Shown here: positions 33,049 to 42,096 of the stretch, piece by piece
How the letters are laid out: every line of letters begins with the position of its first letter
Numbering within the stretch: position 1 is the stretch's first letter
Source: Palsa-343 sp036269135
GTDB taxonomy: Bacteria; Acidobacteriota; Terriglobia; Terriglobales; Acidobacteriaceae
NCBI GenBank assembly: GCA_036269135.1
Contig: DATASQ010000053.1
Span: 136,577-200,576, forward strand
Length of the DNA: 64,000 bases
Reading direction: 5' to 3'
Made by a program: the position numbers and the translations under genes
Notes under the pieces: generated by a model
What the model saw: only the letters and a program-made list of their open reading frames with translations
Databases searched by the model: none
Told to the model about the DNA's origin: nothing

Positions 33049-35252
33049 CGGAGGAAGGCCTCAGGCAGCCCGCCATCGACGGGGATGAGATGGCCGGTGG
33101 TGCATCGGGTATGGGGACCGGCGAGGAAGAGGATGGCCTGCGCGCAGTCGGCGGGATCGATGGGCTGGTGCGTCAGGGTGCGCTGCGCGTAGAAAGCGGC
33201 AAGCCGGTTACGGAGATCCTCGTCGGACGCGGCAGGATCGAAGGCAAGGTTGTATTTGGTGAGCGAGGCGATGACGCGGTCGCGGGGAAACATGGTCGAT
33301 CCCTTGACGACCGTGGCGGGACTAATGCCGTTGACGCGGACTTTGGGCGCGAGCGAGACGGCGAGTTCCCGGACAAGGTGGCTGAGAGCGGCCTTGCTGA
33401 CGTCGTAGGCTTCGCTGCCGCGCTTGGCCACGACGGCATTCGCGGAGCTGGTGAGAACGATGGCGCCGTCGAGGCCCTGGGCGGCGAAGATTTTGGCCGC
33501 TTCGTCGGCGAGGATGTAGTTCGCCGTCACGTTCAGATCGAGCGTTGAAGACCAGGCTGCGTCGCCAATGGCGCCGGTGGGCGAGGAGGGGAAAATGGCC
33601 GCCGTGTTGATGAGGATGTCGAGCCCGCCATACAGCGCGACGGCCGCGCGAAGGGCGGCGACGATGCTTTCGCGGCTGCGGATATCGATGGCGGTGGCAG
33701 AGACGGCTTCTTTGCCGGCAATGGGACGCAGCTCCTGGGCCACGGCTTCGGCTCCGTCAAAATCGCGATCGGCAACGACGATGTGGGCGCCGCGCTCGGC
33801 GGCGAGCAGCGCGGCGGCCCGGCCAATGCCGCTGGCTCCTCCAACCAGGAGGGCGATGCGGCGGCTGAGTTCCTTTTCCGCGGGCTGGCGGCGGAGTTTT
33901 GCATCCTCCAGGAGCCAATACTCGATGCGGAAGGCCTCCGATGGCGGCAGCGCGACGTAGTTCGCGTGGGACTGGAATGCGGAACAGGGCGCGGCAGGCC
34001 CGGCCTGCGGGTAGTCGGTCACGGGCGTGTCGCCGGCCAGGGCGGTGGCGCCTTCCATCACGTGAATGGCATTCGTATAAAACTCGCCGACGATACGGGC
34101 TTCGGTCCTGCTTTTGCCGAAGGAGAACATGCCGAGACCGGGGATGAGCAGCACCGCCGGGTTGGGGTCGCGCAGGGCGGGCGAGGTGGGCTCGACGTGC
34201 TGCTGGTAGTAGGCGGCGTATTCGGTGCGGTAATGAGTCAGGGCGGCGTCGATCTTTTTCTCGATGGCCGGCGCGTCGTCGGTGGTTTCGGCGGCGACAA
34301 ACAGGGGGCGGATCTTGGTGCGGATGAAGTGGTCGGGGCAGCTGGTGCCGAGGTGGGCGAGCGTGGCGGCGTCCTGTGAATTGACGAAGCGCAGAACCTC
34401 GGGCAGATCGTTATAGCCGACGAGGAGGCGCTTCTGCTGTGAGACGCGGCCGCGGAGGAACGGGAGCAGATCGATGGCGAGGTCGCGGCGATTGTCGCGG
34501 GACTGGGCGACGGCGCCGCCGAAGAGGGCTTTGCCCTTCCGCTCGAGGTGGGCATGAATGAACTGGCCGAGGTGATCGATCATGGTGATCGTGTTCACGT
34601 AGGACTCGCGCTGCGTTTCTCCCCAGGTAAAGAGGCCGTGGCCGCCGAGAACGATGCCGTCGCAACCGGGGTTTTCGCGGGCGGCTGCCCGGAGCATCAG
34701 GCCGAGCTCGAAGCCGGGCCGCTGCCAGGGAAGCCAGATAAGAGAGTGGCCGAATTCGCGGTTGAACTGCTGCATCTTCTCTTTGCCATTCGCGGAGGCG
34801 GCCATGGCAATCGCCCAGTCGGGATGCAGGTGGTCGACATGGCGGAAGGGCAGGAAGCCGTGCAGAGGCGTATCGATGGAAGCCGCGACGGGATTCACGC
34901 CGAAGGTGCAGAGCGGGTAGAGATCGACCATCGCGTCTTCTTCAGAGACCCCGCCGTACCGGGATTCGAGGGCAAGGAGCTTGTCGAGGTAGAGCGTGGC
35001 GAAGCCGCGGCGCTGAATGCTGCCGAGATCCCCTCCGCTGCCTTTCACCCAAAGCACCTCGACGGGCTGACCGGTCAGCGGGTCGCGCTCGACGACTTTG
35101 GAGCTGGTGTTGCCGCCGCCGAAGTTCGTGATGCGCAGATCGGCGCCGAAGAGGTTCGAGCGATAGCGAAGAAGCTCGGGTTCGTCGAGGCCGGCGGCCA
35201 GTTTTTCGTCCCAAAGATCGTCAAGAAGGCGGAGCGCGGTCAGAGTCGTCAT
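33045..35252 (-). CDS. Bifunctional rhamnulose-1-phosphate aldolase/short-chain dehydrogenase
   Basis: 735-residue two-domain enzyme. Residues about 1-440 are a class II aldolase: NFGGGNTSSK, HPDWAIAMAAS, GGHGLFTWGET give the zinc His residues. Residues about 460-735 are a short-chain dehydrogenase: LVGGASGIGRAAALLAAERG binds NAD(P), SSANAV and YDVSKAALSH give the Ser-Tyr-Lys triad, and GHLIPVDGGLPE ends it. Such fusions (RhaEW type) cleave rhamnulose-1-phosphate and oxidise the resulting lactaldehyde. ATG 35252 begins MTTLTALRLLDDLWDEKLA; longer upstream frames lack family character. Overlaps rhaB by four bases. Confidence 0.9.
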   Translation of the reverse strand: MTTLTALRLLDDLWDEKLAAGLDEPELLRYRSNLFGADLRITNFGGGNTSSKVVERDPLTGQPVEVLWVKGSGGDLGSIQRRGFATLYLDKLLALESRYGGVSEEDAMVDLYPLCTFGVNPVAASIDTPLHGFLPFRHVDHLHPDWAIAMAASANGKEKMQQFNREFGHSLIWLPWQRPGFELGLMLRAAARENPGCDGIVLGGHGLFTWGETQRESYVNTITMIDHLGQFIHAHLERKGKALFGGAVAQSRDNRRDLAIDLLPFLRGRVSQQKRLLVGYNDLPEVLRFVNSQDAATLAHLGTSCPDHFIRTKIRPLFVAAETTDDAPAIEKKIDAALTHYRTEYAAYYQQHVEPTSPALRDPNPAVLLIPGLGMFSFGKSRTEARIVGEFYTNAIHVMEGATALAGDTPVTDYPQAGPAAPCSAFQSHANYVALPPSEAFRIEYWLLEDAKLRRQPAEKELSRRIALLVGGASGIGRAAALLAAERGAHIVVADRDFDGAEAVAQELRPIAGKEAVSATAIDIRSRESIVAALRAAVALYGGLDILINTAAIFPSSPTGAIGDAAWSSTLDLNVTANYILADEAAKIFAAQGLDGAIVLTSSANAVVAKRGSEAYDVSKAALSHLVRELAVSLAPKVRVNGISPATVVKGSTMFPRDRVIASLTKYNLAFDPAASDEDLRNRLAAFYAQRTLTHQPIDPADCAQAILFLAGPHTRCTTGHLIPVDGGLPEAFLR

Positions 35253-35351
35253 GGAAGGTATCCCCGCAGACGATGATGGCACAGCCGCGATGACAGGGCG
35301 AGCTTGCCGGCAGAGTTTTGCGGAGGTCCGGCAGCCCTTATGCTGGCAGGC

Positions 35352-36044
35352 ATGGCGGCGCGACGGAAATTCAAGGCGGTACTGGAACGCGACGGAACCC
35401 CCCTGGGCTGGACCATCGTCCGCGTTCCGTTTGACCCAACCGCAGCGTGGCCGGAAAGAAAACGGCTGCGGGTACAAGGGACCATCGGCGGATTTGCATT
35501 CCGGACCTCGCTGTTTCGCGCGCGACAGGGACACTTCATTCTGCTCGTCAATAAAAAGATGCAGAAGGGCGCGGGCCTCGTCCTGGGGAGCGTGGCCGAT
35601 GTGGTGCTCGAGCCGGATATCGAGGAACGAACGGTGGCGCGGCCGCCGGAGCTGGAGACGGTCCTGCGGCAGGATCGCGCGCTGCGCAGGTGGCACGACG
35701 CGCTCAGCGATTCGTACCGGAAGTTCATCGCCGACCGGATAACGGAACCGAAGAGTGCGGCAGTCCGCGTGAAGCGGGCCGAGCAGATGGCCGAATGGAT
35801 GATGCTGGCCATGGAAGGCGAGCGGATGACGCCGCCGATCCTCGAAGCGGCCTTTCTGCGTATTCCAAACGCCCGCCCAGCCTGGAAAGCTATGACCCCG
35901 ACGCAGCGGCGGGGTCAATTGCTGGGCATCTTCTATTACCAGAGTCCGGAAGCGCGGCAGAAGCGGACGCGGAAGGCGATTGAGGAAGCCCTGCGGATCG
36001 CCGAGAAGAAGAGAGCCAAAGGAGAGTCGCCGGGCGCGCGATGA
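35352..36044 (+). CDS. DUF1905 plus YdeI/OmpD-associated protein
   Basis: 230-residue protein. The N-terminal DUF1905 domain has KFKAVLERDG, WTIVRVPFD, VQGTIGGFAFRTSLF and FILLVNKKMQKGAG (about 5-95). The second part is the YdeI/OmpD-associated helical domain: LSDSYRKFIADRITE, RVKRAEQMAEWM and RPAWKAMTPTQRRGQLLGIF. The small gene at 2227 carries only the first domain. An ATG at 35340 would add four residues. These proteins have been linked to bacteriocin tolerance in some bacteria; the role here is unknown. Confidence 0.85.
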   Translation: MAARRKFKAVLERDGTPLGWTIVRVPFDPTAAWPERKRLRVQGTIGGFAFRTSLFRARQGHFILLVNKKMQKGAGLVLGSVADVVLEPDIEERTVARPPELETVLRQDRALRRWHDALSDSYRKFIADRITEPKSAAVRVKRAEQMAEWMMLAMEGERMTPPILEAAFLRIPNARPAWKAMTPTQRRGQLLGIFYYQSPEARQKRTRKAIEEALRIAEKKRAKGESPGAR

Positions 36045-36497
36045 GTCTGTCGGGCATTGGGCCGGGAAAACGGAGCCGAACCCCGGGGTTCAGGGGGAAT
36101 GCACACTCCGTGGCGCACTGACCGCAGTACCCAATCCATTCACTCTGTCTCCCGCCCCAATCAGGAGGCCGCGAGGCTAGCCGGGCGGGGGCGTGTCTTT
36201 CGACGTATTGAGGGGGTGGTGGAACGGCCGGGTTCGAGGTGTGGGGCGGGCAAGGCGCCCGGCTGCCACAGTGGCTATAAGATATTTTGATTCATTACTT
36301 TAACGAGTCGACGAAAGGGTCGCAGCCGAGAGGGGGGACAGGAGGGGAGAGATCAGGAGGGGCGGGACGAGTACGGCGGTAATGCGGTCTGTATAATACT
36401 TAGATAATATCCATCAGGGAATACAATCTGCCAACTTAGCAAGTATATTGGCTCCTGTAACAAGCTGTCTCTACAACTTTTGAGGAGTAAGACTGTC
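36045..36497. other. Gene-free stretch with AT-rich promoter region
   Basis: 453 bases with no supportable gene. From 36280 on it becomes clearly AT-rich. TATAAT (36392-36397) is a likely -10 without an obvious -35, followed by an approximately 95-base leader before the peptide gene at 36498. No tRNA or hairpin terminator was seen. Confidence 0.55.
36392..36397 (+). promoter_or_regulatory. Possible -10 element TATAAT
   Basis: A perfect TATAAT within an AT-rich tract; no matching -35 was found 16-18 bases upstream. A transcript would start near 36404 and lead into the small exported peptide gene. Confidence 0.35.
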
Positions 36498-36665
36498 ATG
36501 AAATTCGCCGTTAAAGCTCTCGTTCTCGGAATGTGTGCAGTTGGGTGTTCCGCCGCTGTTCTCTCTTCGCATGCTCGGACAACCTTCGTGCCGAACCACC
36601 AGGTGACGAGCTCGGCGTTCCCGATGCCGACCTGCGGGCCGAATCACTGCCCGACCGGCAAGTAA
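36498..36665 (+). CDS. Small exported peptide with C-terminal cysteine pair
   Basis: 55-residue protein. GAGGAG lies ten bases before ATG 36498. MKFAVKALVLGMCAVGCSAA is a signal peptide; signal peptidase I could cut after LSSHA, leaving about 29 residues ending PTCGPNHCPTGK. AVGC could also be a weak lipobox, giving a tiny lipoprotein. The mature part has two Cys four residues apart and two Pro-Thr pairs. The next gene, 121 bases on, encodes a polytopic membrane protein. I do not recognise a family; a bioactive or structural peptide are both open. Confidence 0.55.
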   Translation: MKFAVKALVLGMCAVGCSAAVLSSHARTTFVPNHQVTSSAFPMPTCGPNHCPTGK

Positions 36666-36786
36666 ATAAGCCGGTACTAGGGTCACCACGGTAGCACAAA
36701 AGTTGCAGGCTGCAGGGCCTCTCGATGATCTTTTTTCGTTGAGCAGATGGTGCGTTCGGGCTATCCTCGAATCTCTAGAGGAACCG

Positions 36787-37674
36787 ATGAACCATCTGCA
36801 AGACGTCCTCATCAAGCTGGAGCCGGCGTTTCTGCTCATCGCAGCCGTTGCATTTTTTCGCTCCGGCGCGGCTCGTCGGTTGCCGGCGCTTGCAGCCTAT
36901 TTTGTGGTGCGCGGCGCGCAGGCAGTGTTCCTCGAAACAGTCCTGAGCTTGTGGGGCGACGGCATGCCCGCCTGCAACACTCTCCGCTATCAGGTCTACT
37001 TCTACGGATACTGGATCTCCTATATCGCGTGCGCTGTAACGATCTTCTTCGTCGTCCAGGAAGTCTTTAAGCGCGTGATGGAGCCGGTTCCAGGGCTTCG
37101 TCGTCTCGGGCTGATGGCCTTTCGGTGGGTCAGCATCGTTTCGCTGGTAGTGTGCGTTGGGGCCGTTGCCCTGCCGGCGGCTTTCGCATCCACCAGTGGC
37201 GATCGGATCGGACCGGTCGGACTGCAACTCGCCCGTTGCGTGAGCGTGATGGAACTCTGTCTGCTTGCGTTCCTTGCTCTGTCCATCCATGCACTGGGCC
37301 GCTCGTTCCGCAGTCGACTTTTCGGAGTTGGCCTTGGGTTCGGCGTTCAGGCTGCGGCGGACCTTATTTTCACGGCTCTCTCGGCCAGATTCCCTGGGTT
37401 AAGCTCGACGGCAGCCTTGTCACTGCAGGCTCTTACGACCCTGGTCCTGGTCACCTGGACGGTCTACTTCATCGTGCCCGAGCCCGCGGTCGAGCGCAAA
37501 ATGGTCGTGCTGCCGCCGCAGTCAATGCTGGCGCGGTGGAACTCGCTGGCCAAGGGGCTGGGACAGCTTTCGCAACCCGCCGTGGCCGGGGCGCCGACCG
37601 GCTTCTTCCTGCAGGACATCGAAGGCGTGGTGGATCGCGTGCTGGCCAAGAACCCTGTAATCGTCTCTCACTGA
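36787..37674 (+). CDS. Polytopic membrane protein
   Basis: 295-residue membrane protein from ATG 36787 (AGAGGAAC upstream). About seven helices: LEPAFLLIAAVAFF, ALAAYFVVRGAQAVFL, YWISYIACAVTIFFVVQ, WVSIVSLVVCVGAVALPAAF, VMELCLLAFLALSIHAL, LFGVGLGFGVQAAADLIF and LQALTTLVLVTWTVYFIVP. A conserved cytoplasmic tail follows (VVLPPQSMLARWNSLAKG and FFLQDIEGVVDRVLAKNP). From memory this style of protein forms a sizeable paralogous family in Acidobacteriaceae; this needs checking. Function unknown. A strong terminator follows at 37695. Confidence 0.7.
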   Translation: MNHLQDVLIKLEPAFLLIAAVAFFRSGAARRLPALAAYFVVRGAQAVFLETVLSLWGDGMPACNTLRYQVYFYGYWISYIACAVTIFFVVQEVFKRVMEPVPGLRRLGLMAFRWVSIVSLVVCVGAVALPAAFASTSGDRIGPVGLQLARCVSVMELCLLAFLALSIHALGRSFRSRLFGVGLGFGVQAAADLIFTALSARFPGLSSTAALSLQALTTLVLVTWTVYFIVPEPAVERKMVVLPPQSMLARWNSLAKGLGQLSQPAVAGAPTGFFLQDIEGVVDRVLAKNPVIVSH

Positions 37675-37694
37675 GGAACCTCAGTCCTCCTGAC

Positions 37695-37724
37695 AAGCCC
37701 CGGGCAACCGGGGCTTTCTGTTTT
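37695..37724 (+). terminator. Intrinsic terminator after membrane protein
   Basis: AAGCCCCGG pairs with CCGGGGCTT around a GCAA tetraloop (9 base pairs), followed by TCTGTTTT on the plus strand, 20 bases after the stop. Confidence 0.8.
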
Positions 37725-37781
37725 GGGCAGCATTCCGCCCTGGGCGGGTGGCGGAGCGCGGGCCGGGCGGCGGCAGGCATG

Positions 37782-37811
37782 AAAAAGGCCGGACTCTCAC
37801 GAGTCCGGCCT
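37782..37811 (-). terminator. Intrinsic terminator of the rplU-rpmA operon
   Basis: On the minus strand an 11-bp stem (AGGCCGGACTC with GAGTCCGGCCT) and a 4-base loop are followed by five T, 20 bases after the rpmA stop. Confidence 0.9.
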
Positions 37812-37831
37812 CAGACAAAGCTGCGCTGAAG

Positions 37832-38095
37832 CTATTCCGCGGTGACGGCCTCAACGGCGACAAAGCGCCCAGTGCGTCCGCGATCGATGAACTTCACCCG
37901 GCCGTCGATCTTGGCAAAGAGGGTGTCGTCGCTGCCGCGCCCCACATTCAGGCCGGCCTTGAGCTTCGTGCCCCGCTGGCGAACGATGATGGAGCCGCCG
38001 GTGACCACCTGGCCGGCGAAGATCTTCACGCCCAGTCGCTGGGCGTTGGAATCGCGGCCGTTTTTCGAGCTGCCTAAACCTTTTTTGTGTGCCAT
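37832..38095 (-). CDS. rpmA: 50S ribosomal protein L27
   Basis: 87-residue bL27 of the large subunit, whose N-terminus reaches the peptidyl transferase centre. MAHKKGLGSSKNGRDSNAQR and RLGVKIFAGQVVTGGSIIVR are diagnostic. The N-terminus lacks the cleaved presequence found in some Firmicutes. It follows rplU by 48 bases in the same transcript, the usual rplU-rpmA order; obgE, often next, is elsewhere (44749). Confidence 0.99.
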   Translation of the reverse strand: MAHKKGLGSSKNGRDSNAQRLGVKIFAGQVVTGGSIIVRQRGTKLKAGLNVGRGSDDTLFAKIDGRVKFIDRGRTGRFVAVEAVTAE

Positions 38096-38143
38096 ATCCT
38101 GTTCCTGTATCCTTGGGTGCTTTTGCGGCGCGGGGCCGAAGAG

Positions 38144-38467
38144 CTACGCCGTGTAGCGGTTGCCGTCGATCTGAATCTCGCTGATGCGAATCTGGGTAAA
38201 GCCCTGCCGGTGTCCCTGGAGCTTCTTGTACTGCTTCTTGCGCTTGAAATGGAAGACCAGGATCTTGTCGCCGCGGCCTTCGCTGACCACGGTGCCGAGC
38301 ACCTTCCCGGTTTGGGGTTTCACGAGCGAGCCCGAGTCCCCGGAAAAGGCCAGAACGTCGCTGAATTCGACCGAGCCGTCGTCGCCGGAGGTGAGGCTTT
38401 CGACCTTCACCACGTCGCCCGGAGCGACCCGATATTGTTTGCCACCAGTGCGGATGACCGCGTACAT
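38144..38467 (-). CDS. rplU: 50S ribosomal protein L21
   Basis: 107-residue bL21. MYAVIRTGGKQYRVAPGDVV, then KILVFHFKRKKQYKKLQGHR and the ending QGFTQIRISEI are typical. The ATG at 38467 has GGAGG upstream and matches the family start; an upstream frame to 38626 is not used. It leads the rplU-rpmA operon, with a 156-base leader. Confidence 0.99.
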   Translation of the reverse strand: MYAVIRTGGKQYRVAPGDVVKVESLTSGDDGSVEFSDVLAFSGDSGSLVKPQTGKVLGTVVSEGRGDKILVFHFKRKKQYKKLQGHRQGFTQIRISEIQIDGNRYTA

Positions 38468-38629
38468 AATGCCTCCGGCATTCGTCGTGAACCGGACAGG
38501 ATGCAACACCGGGCAGGACGAACGCGCCTGAAAATCTGAGCTGGGCGGAATCCCTTGCTTCTCGCCAGCGGTCAACCCGCCGGGAGGTCCCGAAGACACA
38601 CGGGACGAGCAGAATCGCCAAACCAACTT

Positions 38630-38658
38630 AGTTTATCGGGAGTTGCGGACAGGGTCAA
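38630..38658 (-). promoter_or_regulatory. Promoter of rplU-rpmA
   Basis: On the minus strand TTGACC (38658-38653) and TAAACT (38635-38630) are separated by exactly 17 bases: five of six and four of six matches. Transcription would start near 38623. The leader of about 155 bases before rplU may carry L21-related control, but I recognise no specific structure. Confidence 0.65.
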
Positions 38659-38669
38659 CCGCAGGCGGC

Positions 38670-40190
38670 TTAATCGCGCTTCCCGGCCCCGAGGGCGCGG
38701 CCCCATCGCCAGGTCAGCTCGGCGTAGCCGAACTGAAGGTTCGACCCGGTGGGGTAAATGGCGGAGACCCCGCGCTTGCCCCAGCCATGTCCGTAATACA
38801 GGTTCACGGCGAGGTGCGCTGTGGTTTGCCAGTCGGAGCTGATGTCGGCGACGGAAGCGAGGGAGGTGTGTCCATTGGCGGGTCGCCCGGTGAAGCCGAA
38901 GACTTTGTTGTCGTAAGCGCCCCCGCCCAGGTACCAGAGGTCGTGAGCCGAGCTGAGATCCACCCAGTGAAGATCGCTGCGGAGCTCGAGTTTCTTCGCC
39001 GGGTCATCGATGAGCTGGACGAAGCTGTCGGTCGTGTTCATCAGGTTATAAAACGGCAGGCGGGCGTAGACGCGGGGAGTGGGAAGCATCTGGAAGAAGG
39101 TGGTATTCCGGTTGTCGGAGGGATTGTTGTCGCCGGTACCGCGCCACCAGCCGCCGCGCAGCCAGGGCCCAAGCCACTGCATGGATCGGACCGGTGTGAG
39201 GCGATAGCCGCCCTCAAGCGCGGCCCCGCCGGCGCTGTCGCTTTCGCTGCCCCACGCGCCGTTCTGCCGGGCGCCCCAGAAGACAAAGTCCAGCGTGCCG
39301 GGGCCGGCGGGCTGGGTGGCGATCAGGCTGCCCCCCCAGGTGCCCAGGCGGATGTTTTTATGGTCGGCCTGGCGAACAGCCAGGGGGCGGTTGTCGGTTT
39401 TGGTAATGCCGGTGCGCCCGTCGTGATAGCCGATGGCGAAGGCGCGGGCGAGAACGCGGCCGTGGGCCGCGGTGCGCGTGAGGGCCAGGTACTGCGTATC
39501 GACGTTGAGCTCGGGATTGCCGTTCATGTTGAACACGCCCTGGTCGGCGCGCGCGGCCATGGCGGTCACATCCCAGGCGCCGGTCCCGAAATGCGCGTCG
39601 ATGCCATCGAAGCTGCGCTGCGCATTGGTGAATCCGAAATTGCCGATCAGGCGCTGCTGGACGCGGTTATTCTGCAGCCAGGCCACCGTGGAATCGTTGG
39701 GGTGAGTTTCGACTCCACCGAAGAATTCGAATCGGCCGAGACGCAGGGATCGATCCCCGCCAAAGCGATAGCGGAGGAAGCCCTGCTTCAGAAAAGCCGC
39801 AGCGGGGTCGCTATTGTTGCCGCTCGACGCATAGTAGGTGGCGCCAAGGCCCAGTTGCCCTCGTGCGGAAATCGGAGAGACGGCATGGTCGGGCAGGCCG
39901 AGGACCGCGGGTTGAGAAAGCTCGAGTTCCCAGTCCCAGCGGCGGATCCGCTGCGCGAGAGCGATGCGCAGCAGAGATTCTGTATAGGGATAAGTATTCG
40001 AGGTGGGTGGGGCGGCAAACCATTGCCATGTATCCTGGCGGGCGCGCTCATAGAAGGAGACGGTGACCGCGGGGTCCGGCGACACGGCCGCAGCGGCGGG
40101 CGAGGAAGAGGGCTGAGCAGCGGCAACAGAAGCCAGGGCAAAAGCGCTGAGGAGGCCTGCGAAGGCTTTTAGCATGAGTCTGGCCAGCAT
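38670..40190 (-). CDS. Outer-membrane beta-barrel of the alginate-export type
   Basis: 506-residue protein with a signal peptide (MLARLMLKAFAGLLSAF to VAAAQ). The mature part is a porin-like barrel resembling the alginate_exp family: RYRFGGDRSLRLGRFEFFGG, alternating strands, and an NLMNTTDSFVQLIDDPAKKL stretch. Ends with a WRWGRALGAGKRD strand lacking the usual final aromatic. Family members include AlgE and porins of unknown substrate. The ATG at 40190 was chosen over one at 40175; both keep the signal peptide. The next gene upstream encodes a GT-C glycosyltransferase 102 bases away. Confidence 0.8.
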   Translation of the reverse strand: MLARLMLKAFAGLLSAFALASVAAAQPSSSPAAAAVSPDPAVTVSFYERARQDTWQWFAAPPTSNTYPYTESLLRIALAQRIRRWDWELELSQPAVLGLPDHAVSPISARGQLGLGATYYASSGNNSDPAAAFLKQGFLRYRFGGDRSLRLGRFEFFGGVETHPNDSTVAWLQNNRVQQRLIGNFGFTNAQRSFDGIDAHFGTGAWDVTAMAARADQGVFNMNGNPELNVDTQYLALTRTAAHGRVLARAFAIGYHDGRTGITKTDNRPLAVRQADHKNIRLGTWGGSLIATQPAGPGTLDFVFWGARQNGAWGSESDSAGGAALEGGYRLTPVRSMQWLGPWLRGGWWRGTGDNNPSDNRNTTFFQMLPTPRVYARLPFYNLMNTTDSFVQLIDDPAKKLELRSDLHWVDLSSAHDLWYLGGGAYDNKVFGFTGRPANGHTSLASVADISSDWQTTAHLAVNLYYGHGWGKRGVSAIYPTGSNLQFGYAELTWRWGRALGAGKRD

Positions 40191-40292
40191 GCCCGGCGCA
40201 GTGGCCTGAAGACAACCACCTTTGGATGGATTTCCGCATACAACCACGGATCCGGGGCTGCTCCTTTCCCGGGCCGGACGAGCAGGCAGAGG

Positions 40293-42017
40293 TCAGAAGC
40301 TGGCGCCGCCCCTGTTGGGCTGGTTGCTGACGATCTCCTTGCCCCCGCTGCGCCCGATGACGTAGACCGGGCCCGGAAGGCCGGGCACGGTTTCAATCGG
40401 CGACCAGAGCCAGACGCGCGCGGTGCCGCTCCAGCGCGTCGCCAGGTCGGCGGGGCTGATAAAGACCGAGGGATTGGCGGAGACGCCGGGTTTCGGACCG
40501 GACCCGGGGCCATTGAGGATCAGCAACTGCCGTTCGAGATAAAAGGCCAGCGATGAGGCTCCTTCGAAGGGGCCGTTGACGATGACCGCATCGCCGGGCC
40601 GCACCTCAGGCTTGATGGCCTCCGCGAGGATCTGCGAGGAGAGCACAGGCGAGAACGTATTGAGGGCCAGATGGGCGGCGATGAGAATCGCGACGATCAT
40701 CCCGGCCAGAAAGCAGTTGGCCATGCGCGCGTTATCGCGCAGGCGGAAGAGAAGCCCTCCGGAGACGCCCGCCAGAAGAGCAATGAACACGATCCAGAGC
40801 GGAACCTTAAACGCGCCCATGGCCGGCAGCGTGAGGTCGAAGAGATATCCGAAGAAAACGGCGTGGGCGCCGGTATGGGCACGGAGGAGGGTGGCGATAT
40901 CCACGCCGGGAGCGGGCCGTGGCGCGGCGAACAGCAGATAGCCGGCGAATGCGGCCGCGGCCATACCGATGCAGAAGAGGATGGCGGCAGCAATGCGGCC
41001 CTGATGGTGCGGCAGGGATTCGTCCTCCGCGAGCCAGCCGCCGGCGAGCAGCGCCATGGGCGGCAGAGCGGAGAGCAGATTGAATTCCTGGCGGGCGGTG
41101 AAGCTGAAAAAGACAAGGACGGTGAGGATCCAAACGAGACACAGGAGCCGGGCCTGCCGGCGGCGTTCGGGCTGGGGCGAGGCGCCGATGCGCAGGGCGC
41201 GAAGGCTGAAGGCGCACCAGGGAACGATCCAGAGCAGAAGAAGGGGCCAGAAGACGAACAGAGGAACGCGGCCTCCCTGCAGGGCCGGCATCAGCGCGCC
41301 GAGGCGGATGTGACCGGAGTCCACCCGGGCGGCAATGTGCCAGGGCAGAACGATCACGAAGAACGCAAGGATGGCCGGGATGGGGTGCCAGTGCAGGAAA
41401 TGGCGCAACTGGCGCGTGAACAGGAGATAGAGAAACACCACCACCAGGGGAAAGACCACGCCGGCCACCCCCTGGGTGAGAACCCCAAGAGCGCAGCAGG
41501 CGCCGAATCCTATGGCCGTGCTCAGCCGATGTTGCTTTTGGTCGAGGGAACGCCAGAAGCAGTTGATGGCGAGCGTCGTCCAGAGACAAAGAAAGACGTC
41601 GCGCAGGAGAAGGTGGCCGAACAGGAAGACACCGTAGGAAGTCATCAGCGCCAGCGTGGCGTAGAAGGCCGCGACGGGAGAATGGAAGATGCGGCGGCCC
41701 AGGGAAAACGTAGCGGTGAAGAGGCCGAGGGTCGCCAGCGCGACGGGCAGGCGGGCGGCCCAGTCACTCACTCCGAAGAGGCCGAAGCTCCACGCGATGG
41801 TCCAGTAAAGGAGCGGCGAGTGGTGGCCGTAGCGAAAACCGTTCGCCCAGGGGGTAATCCAGTGGCCCGCGGTGAGCATTTCGCGGCCGATCTCCGCGCT
41901 GAGGGCGTCGGCGCCATCGAGCAGAGGCGGCTTGACCATGGAGAAAGAGGCGTAGAGGAGCACCCAGAGCCCGAGCAGCGGAACGACGAATCGCTTGGCG
42001 GTGCGCAGGCTGGTCAT
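40293..42017 (-). CDS. ArnT/GT39-like membrane glycosyltransferase
   Basis: 574-residue GT-C-fold protein with about 12 helices. The first periplasmic loop LLDGADALSAEIGREML has the acid residues seen in the GT39/GT83 active site, then HWITPWANGFRYGHHSPLLY. The C-terminal half has a soluble domain (PGDAVIVNGPFEGASSLAFY). The family transfers sugars from polyprenyl carriers to lipid A, proteins or glycans. The acceptor is unknown. Neighbours encode an alginate-export-like barrel and an EAL/HDOD protein. Confidence 0.85.
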   Translation of the reverse strand: MTSLRTAKRFVVPLLGLWVLLYASFSMVKPPLLDGADALSAEIGREMLTAGHWITPWANGFRYGHHSPLLYWTIAWSFGLFGVSDWAARLPVALATLGLFTATFSLGRRIFHSPVAAFYATLALMTSYGVFLFGHLLLRDVFLCLWTTLAINCFWRSLDQKQHRLSTAIGFGACCALGVLTQGVAGVVFPLVVVFLYLLFTRQLRHFLHWHPIPAILAFFVIVLPWHIAARVDSGHIRLGALMPALQGGRVPLFVFWPLLLLWIVPWCAFSLRALRIGASPQPERRRQARLLCLVWILTVLVFFSFTARQEFNLLSALPPMALLAGGWLAEDESLPHHQGRIAAAILFCIGMAAAAFAGYLLFAAPRPAPGVDIATLLRAHTGAHAVFFGYLFDLTLPAMGAFKVPLWIVFIALLAGVSGGLLFRLRDNARMANCFLAGMIVAILIAAHLALNTFSPVLSSQILAEAIKPEVRPGDAVIVNGPFEGASSLAFYLERQLLILNGPGSGPKPGVSANPSVFISPADLATRWSGTARVWLWSPIETVPGLPGPVYVIGRSGGKEIVSNQPNRGGASF

Positions 42018-42096
42018 GCGACTCGATTATAGAGAGGGGAGGGGAGCCGGCGTAAGGAAAGCGTATCGAGGCAGACACGCTGCGGGTGGGCCGCGG

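Noticed and set aside
36225..36260. GGTTCGAGG sequence considered as a tRNA T-loop
   Set aside because: No cloverleaf, anticodon stem or acceptor pairing could be formed around it.
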